Source: an uncultured Flaviramulus sp. (GTDB lineage Bacteria > Bacteroidota > Bacteroidia > Flavobacteriales > Flavobacteriaceae). From it: a stretch of 64,000 nt of DNA. Made by a program: the position numbers and the translations under genes. The notes beneath the pieces were generated by a model. That model had not been told where the DNA came from. It searched no databases and worked only from the letters and a program-made list of their open reading frames with translations. Positions within the stretch are counted from its first letter, which is position 1. Each line of letters opens with the position of its first letter. The stretch is taken from contig CANMUP010000006.1 of NCBI GenBank assembly GCA_947501105.1, positions 62,001-126,000 of the forward strand, read 5' to 3'. This document shows, one piece after another, positions 10,903 to 21,668 of this stretch.

Positions 10903-13878
10903 TTGCGTAAAATGTATTCCAATAAACCTTTAAAAATAATCTTGATAATTGTCCTGATTATAAATTATAGCATTGGTTTAAATGCGCAGAATACTGAAAA
11001 TCAAAAAATAAAATTAACACAGTTTTTATCTAAACTAAGTGAAGAACAACAAGTTTTTTTTACTTATGACGTAGACTTACTTGAGAATATTGAAGTTGAT
11101 ACAAATCAATTAAACAATAAAGACTTACAAGTTATAATTGACTATCTAAGGGTTAAAACCAATCTTCATTTCGATAATTTAGGAAATAATTACTATGTAA
11201 TTTATAATGATAGCGAAAAAGGGAAAGCTTCATTTGAAAAAGCAAAGAAACGCTTAAATGAAACCATTGCTACAATTTCAAATTCAAATGGTTTTACCAA
11301 TTATACAATAAAGGGAAAAGTTGTCAACTTACTCAATGAGCCCTTAGCCGAAGCTAACATTATTGAAAATGGTTCTATTAATGGAACTACTGCAGACATA
11401 AACGGAAACTTTACACTAGAAACAAACTCATTAAACAATCTATTTATTACAGTAAGCTATGTTGGCTATGCTTCAAAAGTAATTGCTATTAAAAATGAAA
11501 ATGATATAATAATCGTATTAGAACCAGGAGAATCTTTAAACGAAGTTCAAATAGTTGGTTCTAGAAACGCAAACAGATCAGCACTTGATACGCCTTCAGC
11601 AATAGATATAGTTCAATTGGAACAAGCAACTAATAGAACTGGGCAAATAGAAATTAATCAAATACTTCAATTTGTTATCCCATCTTTTAACGCTTCAAAA
11701 CAGTCTGGTGCAGATGGTGCAGACCATATTGTTCCAGCCACACTAAGAGGTTTAGGTCCAGATCAAACCTTAATACTAATCAATGGAAAAAGGAGGCATC
11801 AATCTTCCTTAATTAATTTATATGGTACTCGTGGAAGAGGAAATTCTGGAACCGATTTAAATGCCATACCTGCATCAGCCATAGAAAAAATTGAAATATT
11901 GCGTGATGGTGCATCAGCTCAATATGGTTCCGATGCTATAGCTGGGGTAATGAATATTGTTTTAAAAGACAAAGTAGACACCTTTAATGGAAATATTACC
12001 TATGGTTTCAACAATGCTAATGCCAAAGGAAATTTTACAAACCCTACTTCTGGTATTGATGGAAATACCATGAAACTATCAGGTAATTACGGAATGAAGG
12101 TTTTTGAAAATGGATTTATCAATTTAACAACTGAATATTTATCAAAAGAAAAAACTTTAAGACCAGGAGCAGATTTTAGAGAAAAGTATGGTGAAGCTGG
12201 TTTGGATGAATATAGTATTTTTATAAATACAGAAATTCCAATAAACAAGCATTCAAATTTCTACGCTTTTGGAGGCTATAGTTATAGAGATTCAGAATCT
12301 TATGCCTTTACAAGACCTTCAGATAGCCCTAGAAATGTACTTGAAATTTATCCCAATGGATTTAATCCATTAATAACGGCTAAAATAAAGGATAACTCTA
12401 TTTCTACTGGTTTTAGAACTCAATTTAATGGCTGGAACGTAGATATAAATAATACATTTGGTAAAAACAATTTTCATTATTTTATTAAAGAAACACTAAA
12501 TGCAACTTTGCTTGCTAATTCGCCTACAAGCTTTGATGCAGGCGGACATGTATTAAATCAAAATACTACAGGAGCAGATTTTACAAGATTTTATAAAAAT
12601 ATTCTCAACGGAATAAACATTGCTTTTGGTACAGAATATAGAATAGAAAATTATAAAATATTTGCTGGAGAAATTGGCTCGTATGCTGCATTTGATATTA
12701 ATAACAATATAGTTAACCAAAATACACCAGCTAGTGATATAATAATGCTAAATGGTTTTCCACGCCCAAGAGGGTCTCAAGGTTTTCCTGGATATGCACC
12801 TGAAAATGAAGTAGATCAAACTAGATCTAATCTAGCTGTATACGTCGATACTGAATTTGATTTTACAAATAAATTTATGTTTGGTATTGCTGGACGTTAT
12901 GAAAACTATAGTGATTTTGGTAGTACATTCAATATTAAATTATCATCAAGGTATAAAGCTAATAATAACTTTAATGTAAGGAGTTCATTTAGCTCAGGAT
13001 TTAGAGCACCATCGTTAGCTCAAATTTATTATAACTTAAAATTCACAAATTTTATTGGAAGTGAACCATCAGAATCTTTATTAGAATTAAATGATAGTCC
13101 CATTACAAGAAGTTTTGGCATTGGAAGTTTAATTGAAGAAAAGGCAATTAATGGTAGTTTTGGTTTTACAGCAAAAACTAAAAACTTTAAAGCAGCTGTT
13201 GATGCATACTATGTAAATATTAAAGATAGAATTATTCTAACAGGAAATTTTGACGCCTCAAATCTTAATTTAAATGTAAACGATGTGCAGTTTTTTACTA
13301 ACGGTGTAAATACAAGTACAGTAGGTATAGATGTAATACTAACATGGAAAAAAAATATTGAGAACAATTGTTTTTTAGTATCCTTTGCTGGAAATGTTAA
13401 TAGAATGACTATTGATAAAATAAAAAATAAAACTCTAGATGAAGAAACCTTTTTTGGAATACGTGATCAATACTTCTTATTAGCATCTGCCCCAAAAAGT
13501 AAGTTTAATTTAAATTTTAACTATTCAAGTAAAAAAATAAATACAAACCTAACCCTTACCAGTTTTAGTAAAGTAACCTTAATAGATTGGCAAATTTATC
13601 AACCCACAATTGTTGAAGACCCAAGTTCTGAATATATTGACGAAACAGATAGATTACAAAAGGCAACAGATATTTATAATTCTAAATTAACTACAGACTT
13701 TAATATTGGTTATGCTTTAACTGATAAAATTGCATTAAAATTAGGTGCAAACAATATATTCAATATATACCCAACCGCTCAAGAAAATAATTGGACAGAT
13801 GGTGGCGGTTATTGGGATTCTGTGCAAATGGGAACTAATGGTTCCTTTTTCTATTCAAATATTTCTTATAAATTTTAA
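10903..13878 (+). CDS. TonB-dependent receptor with N-terminal STN (signalling) domain
   Basis: Signal peptide, STN-like N-terminus, carboxypeptidase-regulatory-like domain, plug ('RDGASAQYGSDAIAGVMNIVLKD') and beta-barrel. Confidence 0.92.
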   Translation: MRKMYSNKPLKIILIIVLIINYSIGLNAQNTENQKIKLTQFLSKLSEEQQVFFTYDVDLLENIEVDTNQLNNKDLQVIIDYLRVKTNLHFDNLGNNYYVIYNDSEKGKASFEKAKKRLNETIATISNSNGFTNYTIKGKVVNLLNEPLAEANIIENGSINGTTADINGNFTLETNSLNNLFITVSYVGYASKVIAIKNENDIIIVLEPGESLNEVQIVGSRNANRSALDTPSAIDIVQLEQATNRTGQIEINQILQFVIPSFNASKQSGADGADHIVPATLRGLGPDQTLILINGKRRHQSSLINLYGTRGRGNSGTDLNAIPASAIEKIEILRDGASAQYGSDAIAGVMNIVLKDKVDTFNGNITYGFNNANAKGNFTNPTSGIDGNTMKLSGNYGMKVFENGFINLTTEYLSKEKTLRPGADFREKYGEAGLDEYSIFINTEIPINKHSNFYAFGGYSYRDSESYAFTRPSDSPRNVLEIYPNGFNPLITAKIKDNSISTGFRTQFNGWNVDINNTFGKNNFHYFIKETLNATLLANSPTSFDAGGHVLNQNTTGADFTRFYKNILNGINIAFGTEYRIENYKIFAGEIGSYAAFDINNNIVNQNTPASDIIMLNGFPRPRGSQGFPGYAPENEVDQTRSNLAVYVDTEFDFTNKFMFGIAGRYENYSDFGSTFNIKLSSRYKANNNFNVRSSFSSGFRAPSLAQIYYNLKFTNFIGSEPSESLLELNDSPITRSFGIGSLIEEKAINGSFGFTAKTKNFKAAVDAYYVNIKDRIILTGNFDASNLNLNVNDVQFFTNGVNTSTVGIDVILTWKKNIENNCFLVSFAGNVNRMTIDKIKNKTLDEETFFGIRDQYFLLASAPKSKFNLNFNYSSKKINTNLTLTSFSKVTLIDWQIYQPTIVEDPSSEYIDETDRLQKATDIYNSKLTTDFNIGYALTDKIALKLGANNIFNIYPTAQENNWTDGGGYWDSVQMGTNGSFFYSNISYKF

Positions 13879-14024
13879 AATTAAGTAATTGATTTTCAGA
13901 ATTTTAACTTAAAAATTATTAATAAGTTAAAAAAAAGTTAAGCTTCAACGAGTATATTATAAAGTTTATATGCTTATAACTTATATAAGTAACAAATTCT
14001 TTATAATAACTAAACAAATCATTT

Positions 14025-16781
14025 ATGAAAAACACAATTCTTTTATTTTTATTAATTTTTAGTGTCTCGTTTACTTTTGCACAGCAAGATGTGACTGGAA
14101 AAGTTACCGACCAAAATGGTATAGGCGTTCCAGGTGTAAATGTTATAGAAAAAGGTACTACAAATGGAACTACTACTGATTTTGATGGAAATTACTCTAT
14201 AACTGTAGACAGTAACGGTACTTTAGTATTTAGTTATGTAGGTTATTCTACCAAAGAAGAAGCAGTAAACGGAAGAACTCAAATAAGTGTATCGCTATCT
14301 GATGGTGAAGCACTAGCTGAAATTGTACTTGTAGGTTCTCGTACAGCACCACGAAGTAATGTTGATACACCTTTACCAGTTGATGTTGTTGGTGTTAAAG
14401 AATTAACTTCTACAGGGCAAGCTACTTTTGATAAAGCATTACAATATAGAATCCCATCATTTAATACGGTACAAACACCTGTAAATGATGCTACATCTTT
14501 ATTAGATCCTTATGAAATTAGAAACATGGGACCAAGTAGAACATTAATTCTTATTAATGGTAAACGTAAAAATTTAAGTGCTTTATTATATACACAAACC
14601 TCTCCGGGTCGTGGTGAAACTGGTGCTGATATTTCTGCTATTCCAACAGACGCTATTAAACGTGTAGAAATACTTCGTGATGGTGCATCTGCACAATATG
14701 GATCGGATGCTATTGCTGGTGTAATGAATATTATACTTAAAGATTCTCCTAACGATGGATCAGCAACTTTAAGAGGAGGAATGACTTCTGAAGGCGATGG
14801 TGAAATGTTTGGTTTTAGTGTAAATAATGGTAGTACTATTGGAGATGACAAAGGCTTTATCAATTATACTATAGATTTTTCAAAAGTAAACCAAGCAAAC
14901 AGACCAGGTACAGTAAATGCTGCTGGTGAAGCTGCCGATTTTGGAGCTAACATTGCAGATGTACAAGAATTCTTGACTCGTCGTCCAGATGCAGGGAACA
15001 TAAATGGATCTCCTGAAACTGCTGCTTCAAAATTCTTAGTAAACGGTGGTTTTGATTTAAGTGATAACACAGAGTTATACTTTAATGCTGCTTATGTTTA
15101 TAAAAAAGTAAACAGTTTTGCAAACTACAGAACGCCATATTGGAGAACGGTTACAGATTTCCCATATTTAGCAGACTTTTTCCCAGGAAATCACCCAACA
15201 AATGCAGGTGGGTATGATGGTTATGTACCAACATTCGAAGGTTTATTAAATGATTATAATGGAACTATTGGTATTAAAACTAAAATTAACGATTGGAATG
15301 TTGATTTGAGTTATACTACTGGTGGCAACACACAAACTTATAAAGTAAATAATTCACATAATAGAAACGTAGTATATTCTCCATCAACTTGGGTGGATGC
15401 TAATAATAACGGTTCTGTTGATGATGGTGAAATTACTGCAGGCTCTGAATTATACAGGTCTAATAGTAAACAATCTTTTGATCCGGGCGGAACTCGCTTT
15501 ACTCATAATGTTGGAAATATAGATATAAATAGAATCCTTTCTGATAAAGTAAGTATTGGTTTTGGAGCTGAGTTTAGAAATGAAGTTTTCGAAGTTATTG
15601 AAGGTGAATTAGCATCTTACGATGGCGGTGGTGCAGATTCGTTCTCTGGTAACAGTCCAGATAACTCTGGTAAATTTAATCGTTACAACTTCGGAGGTTA
15701 CTTTTCTTTAGATTACGATGTAAGTGAAGCTTTCTTATTAAGCGGAACAATAAGAACAGAAAACTATTCAGATTTTGGAAACACATTTGTATATAAATTA
15801 AGTTCTCGTTTAAAATTAAGCGATAAACTTACTGCTAGAGCATCTATATCTTCAGGATTTAGAGCGCCAACATTACATCAAATTTACACGCAAAAAGCAC
15901 AATACAGCTTTATTCCTGGTCAAGGTATTCAAGTTGGTGGTTTAGTAAATAATGTATCTACTCAAGCAAAGCTATTAGGTCTTCCAGAATTAGATGCAGA
16001 AACATCAAATAACTTTACCATTGGTGTTGGTGGAAAATTAACAAACAACTTAAGTTTTACTGTAGATTATTATAGTATTAATGTAGAAGACAGAATTGTA
16101 TTAGGTTCTGAGGTTACACCTCCTAATTCTCCTGCATTTGCTGGATTATCAGATTTAAGTTTCTTTGCAAACGCATTAGACACAAAAACATCTGGTTTAG
16201 ATGTTGTTATTAGCCAAAAGAATATTTCACTTGGTTCTGGCGAGTTAGATCTTAACTTATCTGGTAATTATACTATTACTAACGAAAGAGATGGTGCTGT
16301 GAAAGACCCTGCATTTTTAGCTGCTGGCCAAACTATTGTAACACCTACTCAAGAAGCCTTATTTTTTACATCTAGACCAAAAACAAAATGGATTTTAGGT
16401 GCAAATTATGATATCGATAAATGGGGCTTGTCTCTTAATAACACATACTTTGGAAAAACAACGTTTAAACAACAAGGTATGAGTAACGATTTAAGAACAG
16501 AGTTTACACCAAAAATAGTAACAGATTTAGGTATTAATTTTAATGCTAATGATAAATTAACCATTGCATTAAATGTAAATAACTTATTAAATGTGTTACC
16601 AGAATGGAGCTTTAAAGCAGAAAATGCTGCTGGACAAGCTATTTTGGCTGATGCTGCACAAGTACAAAATCAATCTAACCTAATTACTTTTAACCAACGT
16701 TATTCTCAAATGACATACGATGGTTATCACTTTAGTCAATTAGGAACCATGTTTAACTTATCGTTAAACTATAAATTCTAA
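14025..16781 (+). CDS. TonB-dependent receptor lacking the STN domain, paralog of the preceding receptor
   Basis: Signal peptide, CarboxypepD_reg-like domain, plug 'RDGASAQYGSDAIAGVMNIILKD'; extensive similarity to 10903..13878. Confidence 0.92.
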   Translation: MKNTILLFLLIFSVSFTFAQQDVTGKVTDQNGIGVPGVNVIEKGTTNGTTTDFDGNYSITVDSNGTLVFSYVGYSTKEEAVNGRTQISVSLSDGEALAEIVLVGSRTAPRSNVDTPLPVDVVGVKELTSTGQATFDKALQYRIPSFNTVQTPVNDATSLLDPYEIRNMGPSRTLILINGKRKNLSALLYTQTSPGRGETGADISAIPTDAIKRVEILRDGASAQYGSDAIAGVMNIILKDSPNDGSATLRGGMTSEGDGEMFGFSVNNGSTIGDDKGFINYTIDFSKVNQANRPGTVNAAGEAADFGANIADVQEFLTRRPDAGNINGSPETAASKFLVNGGFDLSDNTELYFNAAYVYKKVNSFANYRTPYWRTVTDFPYLADFFPGNHPTNAGGYDGYVPTFEGLLNDYNGTIGIKTKINDWNVDLSYTTGGNTQTYKVNNSHNRNVVYSPSTWVDANNNGSVDDGEITAGSELYRSNSKQSFDPGGTRFTHNVGNIDINRILSDKVSIGFGAEFRNEVFEVIEGELASYDGGGADSFSGNSPDNSGKFNRYNFGGYFSLDYDVSEAFLLSGTIRTENYSDFGNTFVYKLSSRLKLSDKLTARASISSGFRAPTLHQIYTQKAQYSFIPGQGIQVGGLVNNVSTQAKLLGLPELDAETSNNFTIGVGGKLTNNLSFTVDYYSINVEDRIVLGSEVTPPNSPAFAGLSDLSFFANALDTKTSGLDVVISQKNISLGSGELDLNLSGNYTITNERDGAVKDPAFLAAGQTIVTPTQEALFFTSRPKTKWILGANYDIDKWGLSLNNTYFGKTTFKQQGMSNDLRTEFTPKIVTDLGINFNANDKLTIALNVNNLLNVLPEWSFKAENAAGQAILADAAQVQNQSNLITFNQRYSQMTYDGYHFSQLGTMFNLSLNYKF

Positions 16782-16803
16782 CAATTTTGAGTAGTTAATT
16801 ATT

Positions 16804-16840
16804 AAAAGTGCCGCTCTTTTATAGAGTGGCACTTTTTTTT
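16804..16840 (+). terminator. Intrinsic terminator after the TonB receptor
   Basis: AAAAGTGCCGCTC-TTTTATA-GAGTGGCACTTTT followed by T tract. Confidence 0.88.
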
Positions 16841-16862
16841 ATCTTTATTTTAAATAAATAAT

Positions 16863-17603
16863 ATGCAGAGTTTATATAAAAATGGTTTTGAGAAAATTTA
16901 TGATGCCATGTATCAAACTTTTATTGATTATGATGATGAGTTTGCGTTTTATTCAAATATAATCAATAAGTATAAAAAGAATAATGTTATAGAAATTGGG
17001 TGTGGTACTGGAAACCTTGCTAAACGTTTTATAAATTCAACATTCGACTATATAGGTTTAGATTTAAGCGAAGACATGGTTAGCCTTTCAAAATTAAAAA
17101 ACCCAAGCGGTACATTCATTCAAGGAGATATAACAAAATATGTGCTTAAAAAGCCTTTAGAATCTACAATTATTACTGGACGAACTTCAAGTTACCTATT
17201 AAGCAATAAAACCATACATAGTGCTTTAAAAACTATTCACAATAATTTAACTGCTGGTGGTTTGCTGTGTTTTGATTTTATTGATGCCAATAGATTTATT
17301 AAAAGCATAAAAGGAGGGAAAAAAGTATATCATGAAGCCTTTTTTGATAACAAATGTTATTACAGAGAAAGCTATATGAAAGATAATAACTTAGATAACT
17401 TTATGTTTAATTGGGATTCTATTTATTACCAAAAAACAAATTCGGAATCTATAAAACTAACTGAAGATAAATCTATTGTTAGGGCTTTTACTAAAAACGA
17501 ATGGGAGCTTTTCCTTTATCTGAATAATTTTGAACTGATAGAATTTATAGACCGCAAAAGTTATGCTTTTGATACTTATGTAGTAGTTGCTAAAAAAATA
17601 TAA
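16863..17603 (+). CDS. Class I SAM-dependent methyltransferase
   Basis: Motif I 'NVIEIGCGTGNLAKRF', 'YIGLDLSEDMVSLSK'. Confidence 0.85.
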   Translation: MQSLYKNGFEKIYDAMYQTFIDYDDEFAFYSNIINKYKKNNVIEIGCGTGNLAKRFINSTFDYIGLDLSEDMVSLSKLKNPSGTFIQGDITKYVLKKPLESTIITGRTSSYLLSNKTIHSALKTIHNNLTAGGLLCFDFIDANRFIKSIKGGKKVYHEAFFDNKCYYRESYMKDNNLDNFMFNWDSIYYQKTNSESIKLTEDKSIVRAFTKNEWELFLYLNNFELIEFIDRKSYAFDTYVVVAKKI

Positions 17604-17633
17604 TTCGAAAAATTCTTTTTATATAATGAATTG

Positions 17634-18410
17634 TTATATCATTTTTACCAATATTTCCTTCATCATTTTTGCCGCTAAAAAAGCTGTCATATTTTGAAAA
17701 TCTCTATTAGGATTATATTCTACAATATCTGCTCCTACAACCTCAGCATCTATATTTTGAATTAAATTAATAACTTCTCTTGATGATAATCCCCCAGGTT
17801 CGTGATGTGATACTCCAGGTGCAAATGCAGGATCAAAAGCATCCAAATCTAAAGAAATGTAAAGCGGGTTCTCAAATTTAGGTATTGTAGTTAAATTTAA
17901 GTTTTTCATTTGATGAATTTCTACTCCAAACTTGTCTGCCTGTTCTGCTTGATGTGTGTTTAAAGTTCTAATACCAACTTGTACCAATCTAGTAGCAAAA
18001 CCATTTTCCATAATTCTTGCAAACGGACAAGCATGAGAATACTTATCCCCTTCATAATTATCATACAAATCTGAATGTGCATCAATATGAAGAATATCTA
18101 ACTTAGGATATTTCTCATTATAAGCCTTAATTATTGGAAATGTAATGGAATGGTCACCTCCAAGTGTAAAAACTTTAGTTTTACCATTTAGATGTTTCTT
18201 TGTGATGTTTTCAATATCGAAATATTCAGTAATTTCAAAATCCCCTTTGTCCTTTATAATATCGTTTTCTATAGATATTCCGTTTTCAGAAAATAAATTT
18301 AAAGAACCACTATGTAAAGCTTCTCTAATTAATGGTGGTGCTAGTTTTGGGCCTTTTTGATATGATGATTTCTCATCAAACTGTATTCCTTGAATAATTA
18401 TTTTTGTCAC
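17634..18410 (-). CDS. Arginase/agmatinase family (ureohydrolase) protein
   Basis: Mn-ligand motifs 'LGGDHSITFPI', 'IDAHSDLYD', 'SLDLDAFDPAFAPGVSHHEPGGLS'. Confidence 0.9.
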   Translation of the reverse strand: MTKIIIQGIQFDEKSSYQKGPKLAPPLIREALHSGSLNLFSENGISIENDIIKDKGDFEITEYFDIENITKKHLNGKTKVFTLGGDHSITFPIIKAYNEKYPKLDILHIDAHSDLYDNYEGDKYSHACPFARIMENGFATRLVQVGIRTLNTHQAEQADKFGVEIHQMKNLNLTTIPKFENPLYISLDLDAFDPAFAPGVSHHEPGGLSSREVINLIQNIDAEVVGADIVEYNPNRDFQNMTAFLAAKMMKEILVKMI

Positions 18411-18486
18411 TTTATAGAATAGTTATAATATTAAAATTGTAAATCATTATGCATTTAGTAAAGATAATTCTATAAAATTTATAGGC

Positions 18487-18525
18487 AAAAAAATCCCAAG
18501 CTAAACACTTAGGATTCATTTTACA
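18487..18525 (-). terminator. Intrinsic terminator downstream of the sterol desaturase gene
   Basis: Minus strand reads AATCCTAAG-tgtttag-CTTGGGATT-TTTTTT; stem closed by one U-G pair in that orientation. Confidence 0.8.
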
Positions 18526-18541
18526 ATTTTTACTAATTAAG

Positions 18542-19339
18542 TTATTCCTTATATACTTCATCACTTTTATTAGGCACTGTCACATCTTTAAACAAGAACA
18601 TATCTTTTATTCTGCTTGAAGCCCCAATATAAAAACCTGTTTCCTTTTGATAGTTTTTTGGATTCTCAAAAGTGCCAAAAATTATGTCTATCAGAGGCAA
18701 ATCTACATAGTTATTTTTATGTATTCCTTTTCCGTGATGAATAGAATGGCTTTCTGGACGCTGTACAATATACCCAATCCAACGTGGTGTTTTTATATTT
18801 GCATGTTGAAAGAATGCTAAAAAATTTATAACAAAAAGTAATATAGTAATAGTTTGTGGTGGCAACCCAATAAGTAATGCAAAGCTAACACTACCAACAA
18901 GGGTAAAACCAATCATATCCAATGGGCTATGAAATAAAGATCCGTAAGCATCTAATCGCTCGGCGCTATGATGAACTTGATGAAAACTACGCCATAAAAA
19001 ATCATACTTGTGCATTGTAAAATGATAGGCATACATAACAAGCTCATAAACAATAAAACCAATTGCAGAACTAACAAAAACATTTAAATGACTCAAATCC
19101 AGCAATTGAAATTTTGCCAAATATGGATCTATAACTATTGGTAAATATGATGCTATCAAAAAGAAGGTAAAGAAAAACATCAAGCCTTTCAATCTCCAAT
19201 ATTTTATCTTAGGAAGCACTCTAGCAGGAAAAACTTCCTCCCATAATATTAAAAGTGCATATGATGCCAATACAGCTAAAGATAAAGGGTCTAATAGTAA
19301 ATCTAAGGGTGTTGGTAATTGCGAAAAAACAGTTTCCAT
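18542..19339 (-). CDS. Sterol desaturase / fatty acid hydroxylase family membrane protein
   Basis: His-box pattern 'HFTMHKYDFLW', 'HQVHHSAER', 'HSIHHG'; multiple TM segments. Confidence 0.9.
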   Translation of the reverse strand: METVFSQLPTPLDLLLDPLSLAVLASYALLILWEEVFPARVLPKIKYWRLKGLMFFFTFFLIASYLPIVIDPYLAKFQLLDLSHLNVFVSSAIGFIVYELVMYAYHFTMHKYDFLWRSFHQVHHSAERLDAYGSLFHSPLDMIGFTLVGSVSFALLIGLPPQTITILLFVINFLAFFQHANIKTPRWIGYIVQRPESHSIHHGKGIHKNNYVDLPLIDIIFGTFENPKNYQKETGFYIGASSRIKDMFLFKDVTVPNKSDEVYKE

Positions 19340-19415
19340 AATTTATAATTTTAAGTTTGAGTTGCAAAAATAATTGCACCTTCAGCTTTAAACTAAAAAT
19401 TACACTTGACCTATG

Positions 19416-19982
19416 TTAGGAATTTATTTTTTTTCTAATTCTACTTAAACTTTCAGGATGTATTCCTAAATATTTTGCAATTTTATTCACTGGGATGTTA
19501 GATATATAATTAGAATGTGTTTGAAACATTTCTGCATAACGCTCTTCTGCCGTTTTAGATAAAAAATCTTTTTCCCTTTGTGCTTTTCTAACATAAGCTT
19601 GTTCAAATAAAACTCTACTAAACTTATTAGCATCTGCAGAATTTTCATAAGCATTTTGCAACGCATCATAAGAAATCATTTCTAACTCGCAATCCATTAA
19701 AGCAGTTACTTTTACATCTGATGGAGTTTGTGTCAAAAAAGACGTTAAACCAGCAAACATCTCGTTTACAAAGAAAAAATCAATAATTTTTTCTGATACA
19801 TAACTTCTAATAGTCATTTCAACAATACCTTTATTTATAAAGTAAACAAAAGGTTCCACTTTATCGTATTCAGATATAATATCATCTTTCTTAAAATGAA
19901 TCGTCTTTACTTTATAAGGCAGCTCATTATACGACTCGTAGGATGTATTTAAAATGGTATTATAAAGCTCTAAAAAAGACAT
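19416..19982 (-). CDS. Crp/Fnr-family transcriptional regulator
   Basis: cNMP-binding-like fold and C-terminal HTH 'ISNIPVNKIAKYLGIHPESLSRIRKKI'. Confidence 0.85.
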   Translation of the reverse strand: MSFLELYNTILNTSYESYNELPYKVKTIHFKKDDIISEYDKVEPFVYFINKGIVEMTIRSYVSEKIIDFFFVNEMFAGLTSFLTQTPSDVKVTALMDCELEMISYDALQNAYENSADANKFSRVLFEQAYVRKAQREKDFLSKTAEERYAEMFQTHSNYISNIPVNKIAKYLGIHPESLSRIRKKINS

Positions 19983-20049
19983 ATTAAATTAAAACTAAAC
20001 TATTAACCTTAAAATTAATCTTTTTTCTACTATTTCAATACTAAAAACA

Positions 20050-20084
20050 AAAAATCCCAAGTTTACACTTAGGATTAATTTTAT
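20050..20084 (-). terminator. Intrinsic terminator downstream of the ferredoxin gene
   Basis: Minus strand AATCCTAAGTGTAAACTTGGGATTTTTTG; near-identical to the terminator at 18487. Confidence 0.78.
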
Positions 20085-20105
20085 AATTTAATGCTGGCTA
20101 ACGAT

Positions 20106-20459
20106 TTAGCCATCTGGATGCATAAAGCGTTGTTTAGCTAACAATTCATCTTCAGTTTCGACAACATCTTCATCTGGCACACAACAATCTACAGGGCAAA
20201 CCGCTGCACATTGAGGTTCGTCATGAAACCCTTTACATTCCGTACACTTGTCTGGTACAATGTAATAAATCTCGTCACTTACAGGTTCTTGAGCTTCATC
20301 GGCATCAACTTCTGCACCATTAGTTAAAACCACGGTACCATTCAAACTTGTTCCGTCTTTATAGCGCCAATCATCTGCTCCTTCATATATTGCTGTATTT
20401 GGGCACTCTGGTTCGCAAGCACCACAATTTATACATTCGTCTGTTATTATAATTGCCAT
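20106..20459 (-). CDS. 4Fe-4S dicluster ferredoxin
   Basis: '[27 protein letters not shown]' and second cluster '[22 protein letters not shown]'; start trimmed to the internal Met of ORF 20106..20528. Confidence 0.92.
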   Translation of the reverse strand: MAIIITDECINCGACEPECPNTAIYEGADDWRYKDGTSLNGTVVLTNGAEVDADEAQEPVSDEIYYIVPDKCTECKGFHDEPQCAAVCPVDCCVPDEDVVETEDELLAKQRFMHPDG

Positions 20460-20535
20460 AGCGTTTTTTCTCTTGAGTTTGCTTAAATTTGCAGACGCAA
20501 AAATAAAGCCAAAACCATTCATAACCAAATATAGA

Positions 20536-21594
20536 ATGAATTTACAACAAAGAATTAACGCTTTTGTGAAATTAGGAGATTTTATAGGTCAATTTTCTAA
20601 TGAAGCTATCCAAAAAAAGGATAATGTGGAACATAATGATATATTCTTTGACGGTTTTAAACATCAATTAAAACTAGCCGAAGAACACAATGGGTGGTTT
20701 ACTCAAGAAAATATAAAATTTGCGTTAAATGGATGGGCAAATTCTTTAACTCTTGAAAATATATCAAAATGGCTACAACCTTACCAATTAGATGTTGTTA
20801 CTCCTAAAAAAATAGCAATAATTATGGCAGGAAATATTCCATTGGTTGGGTTTCATGATTTTTTATCGGTTTTAATTTCTGGGCATCAAGTATTAGTTAA
20901 GCAATCATCAAACGATAAACATCTACTACCCTATTTGGCAAAGTATTTAGAATTTGTTGAAAATGATTTTAAAGGACAAATAAGTTTTACCGAAGAGAAA
21001 ATTGAAAGTTTTGATGCCGTAATAGCTACTGGCAGTAATAATACAGCACGCTATTTCGAGTATTATTTTAAAGGAAAACCATCAATTATTAGAAACAACA
21101 GAAATTCGGTAGCAATTATAAATGGTAAAGAATCTAGCGAAGATTTAAAAAACCTTTCAGAAGATATTTTTAGATATTACGGATTGGGTTGTAGAAATGT
21201 ATCTAAACTTTTTGTGCCTAAAAATTATAAATTCGATGCTTTTTTTGAAGCGATGTACCATTGGCATCCAATAGTTGAAAAAGCTAAATACGCTAACAAT
21301 TATGATTATAATAAGGCAGTGTATTTAATGAGCGAATTTGATATGCTTGAAAATGGTTTTTTTATGATTAAGGAAGATGAAAGTTACGCATCACCTATTG
21401 CAACTCTGTTCTATGAATATTATGATGATACAGAACAACTAAAGAAAAAAATAAAAGCAGATGCTAACCAAATTCAATGTATGGTATCAAAAGGGTTTGC
21501 AGAAAATGAAATTACATTTGGAGCAACCCAAAAACCTCAACTTTGGGATTATGCAGATGATGTAGATTCTATTGCATTTTTATTAGAAATATAG
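20536..21594 (+). CDS. Acyl-CoA reductase (LuxC-like) family protein
   Basis: Aldehyde-dehydrogenase-like fold: '[37 protein letters not shown]', '[16 protein letters not shown]'; start trimmed to MNLQQR. Confidence 0.82.
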   Translation: MNLQQRINAFVKLGDFIGQFSNEAIQKKDNVEHNDIFFDGFKHQLKLAEEHNGWFTQENIKFALNGWANSLTLENISKWLQPYQLDVVTPKKIAIIMAGNIPLVGFHDFLSVLISGHQVLVKQSSNDKHLLPYLAKYLEFVENDFKGQISFTEEKIESFDAVIATGSNNTARYFEYYFKGKPSIIRNNRNSVAIINGKESSEDLKNLSEDIFRYYGLGCRNVSKLFVPKNYKFDAFFEAMYHWHPIVEKAKYANNYDYNKAVYLMSEFDMLENGFFMIKEDESYASPIATLFYEYYDDTEQLKKKIKADANQIQCMVSKGFAENEITFGATQKPQLWDYADDVDSIAFLLEI

Positions 21595-21668
21595 CTTAAA
21601 AATTATCAATTTTATAACACATAATCGTCAATTAATTAGCAACTTTGCATCTTAAATTTCACTACAAA

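Noticed and set aside
13879-14024. AT-rich inverted repeats (AACTTA...TAAGTT; ACTTATATAAGT) between the two TonB receptors
   Set aside because: Short A/T-only arms in a very AT-rich spacer; not distinguishable from chance by eye
14510-15070. Minus-strand ORFs of 117 and 68 aa
   Set aside because: Antisense to the TonB receptor; composition reflects the opposite-strand coding sequence
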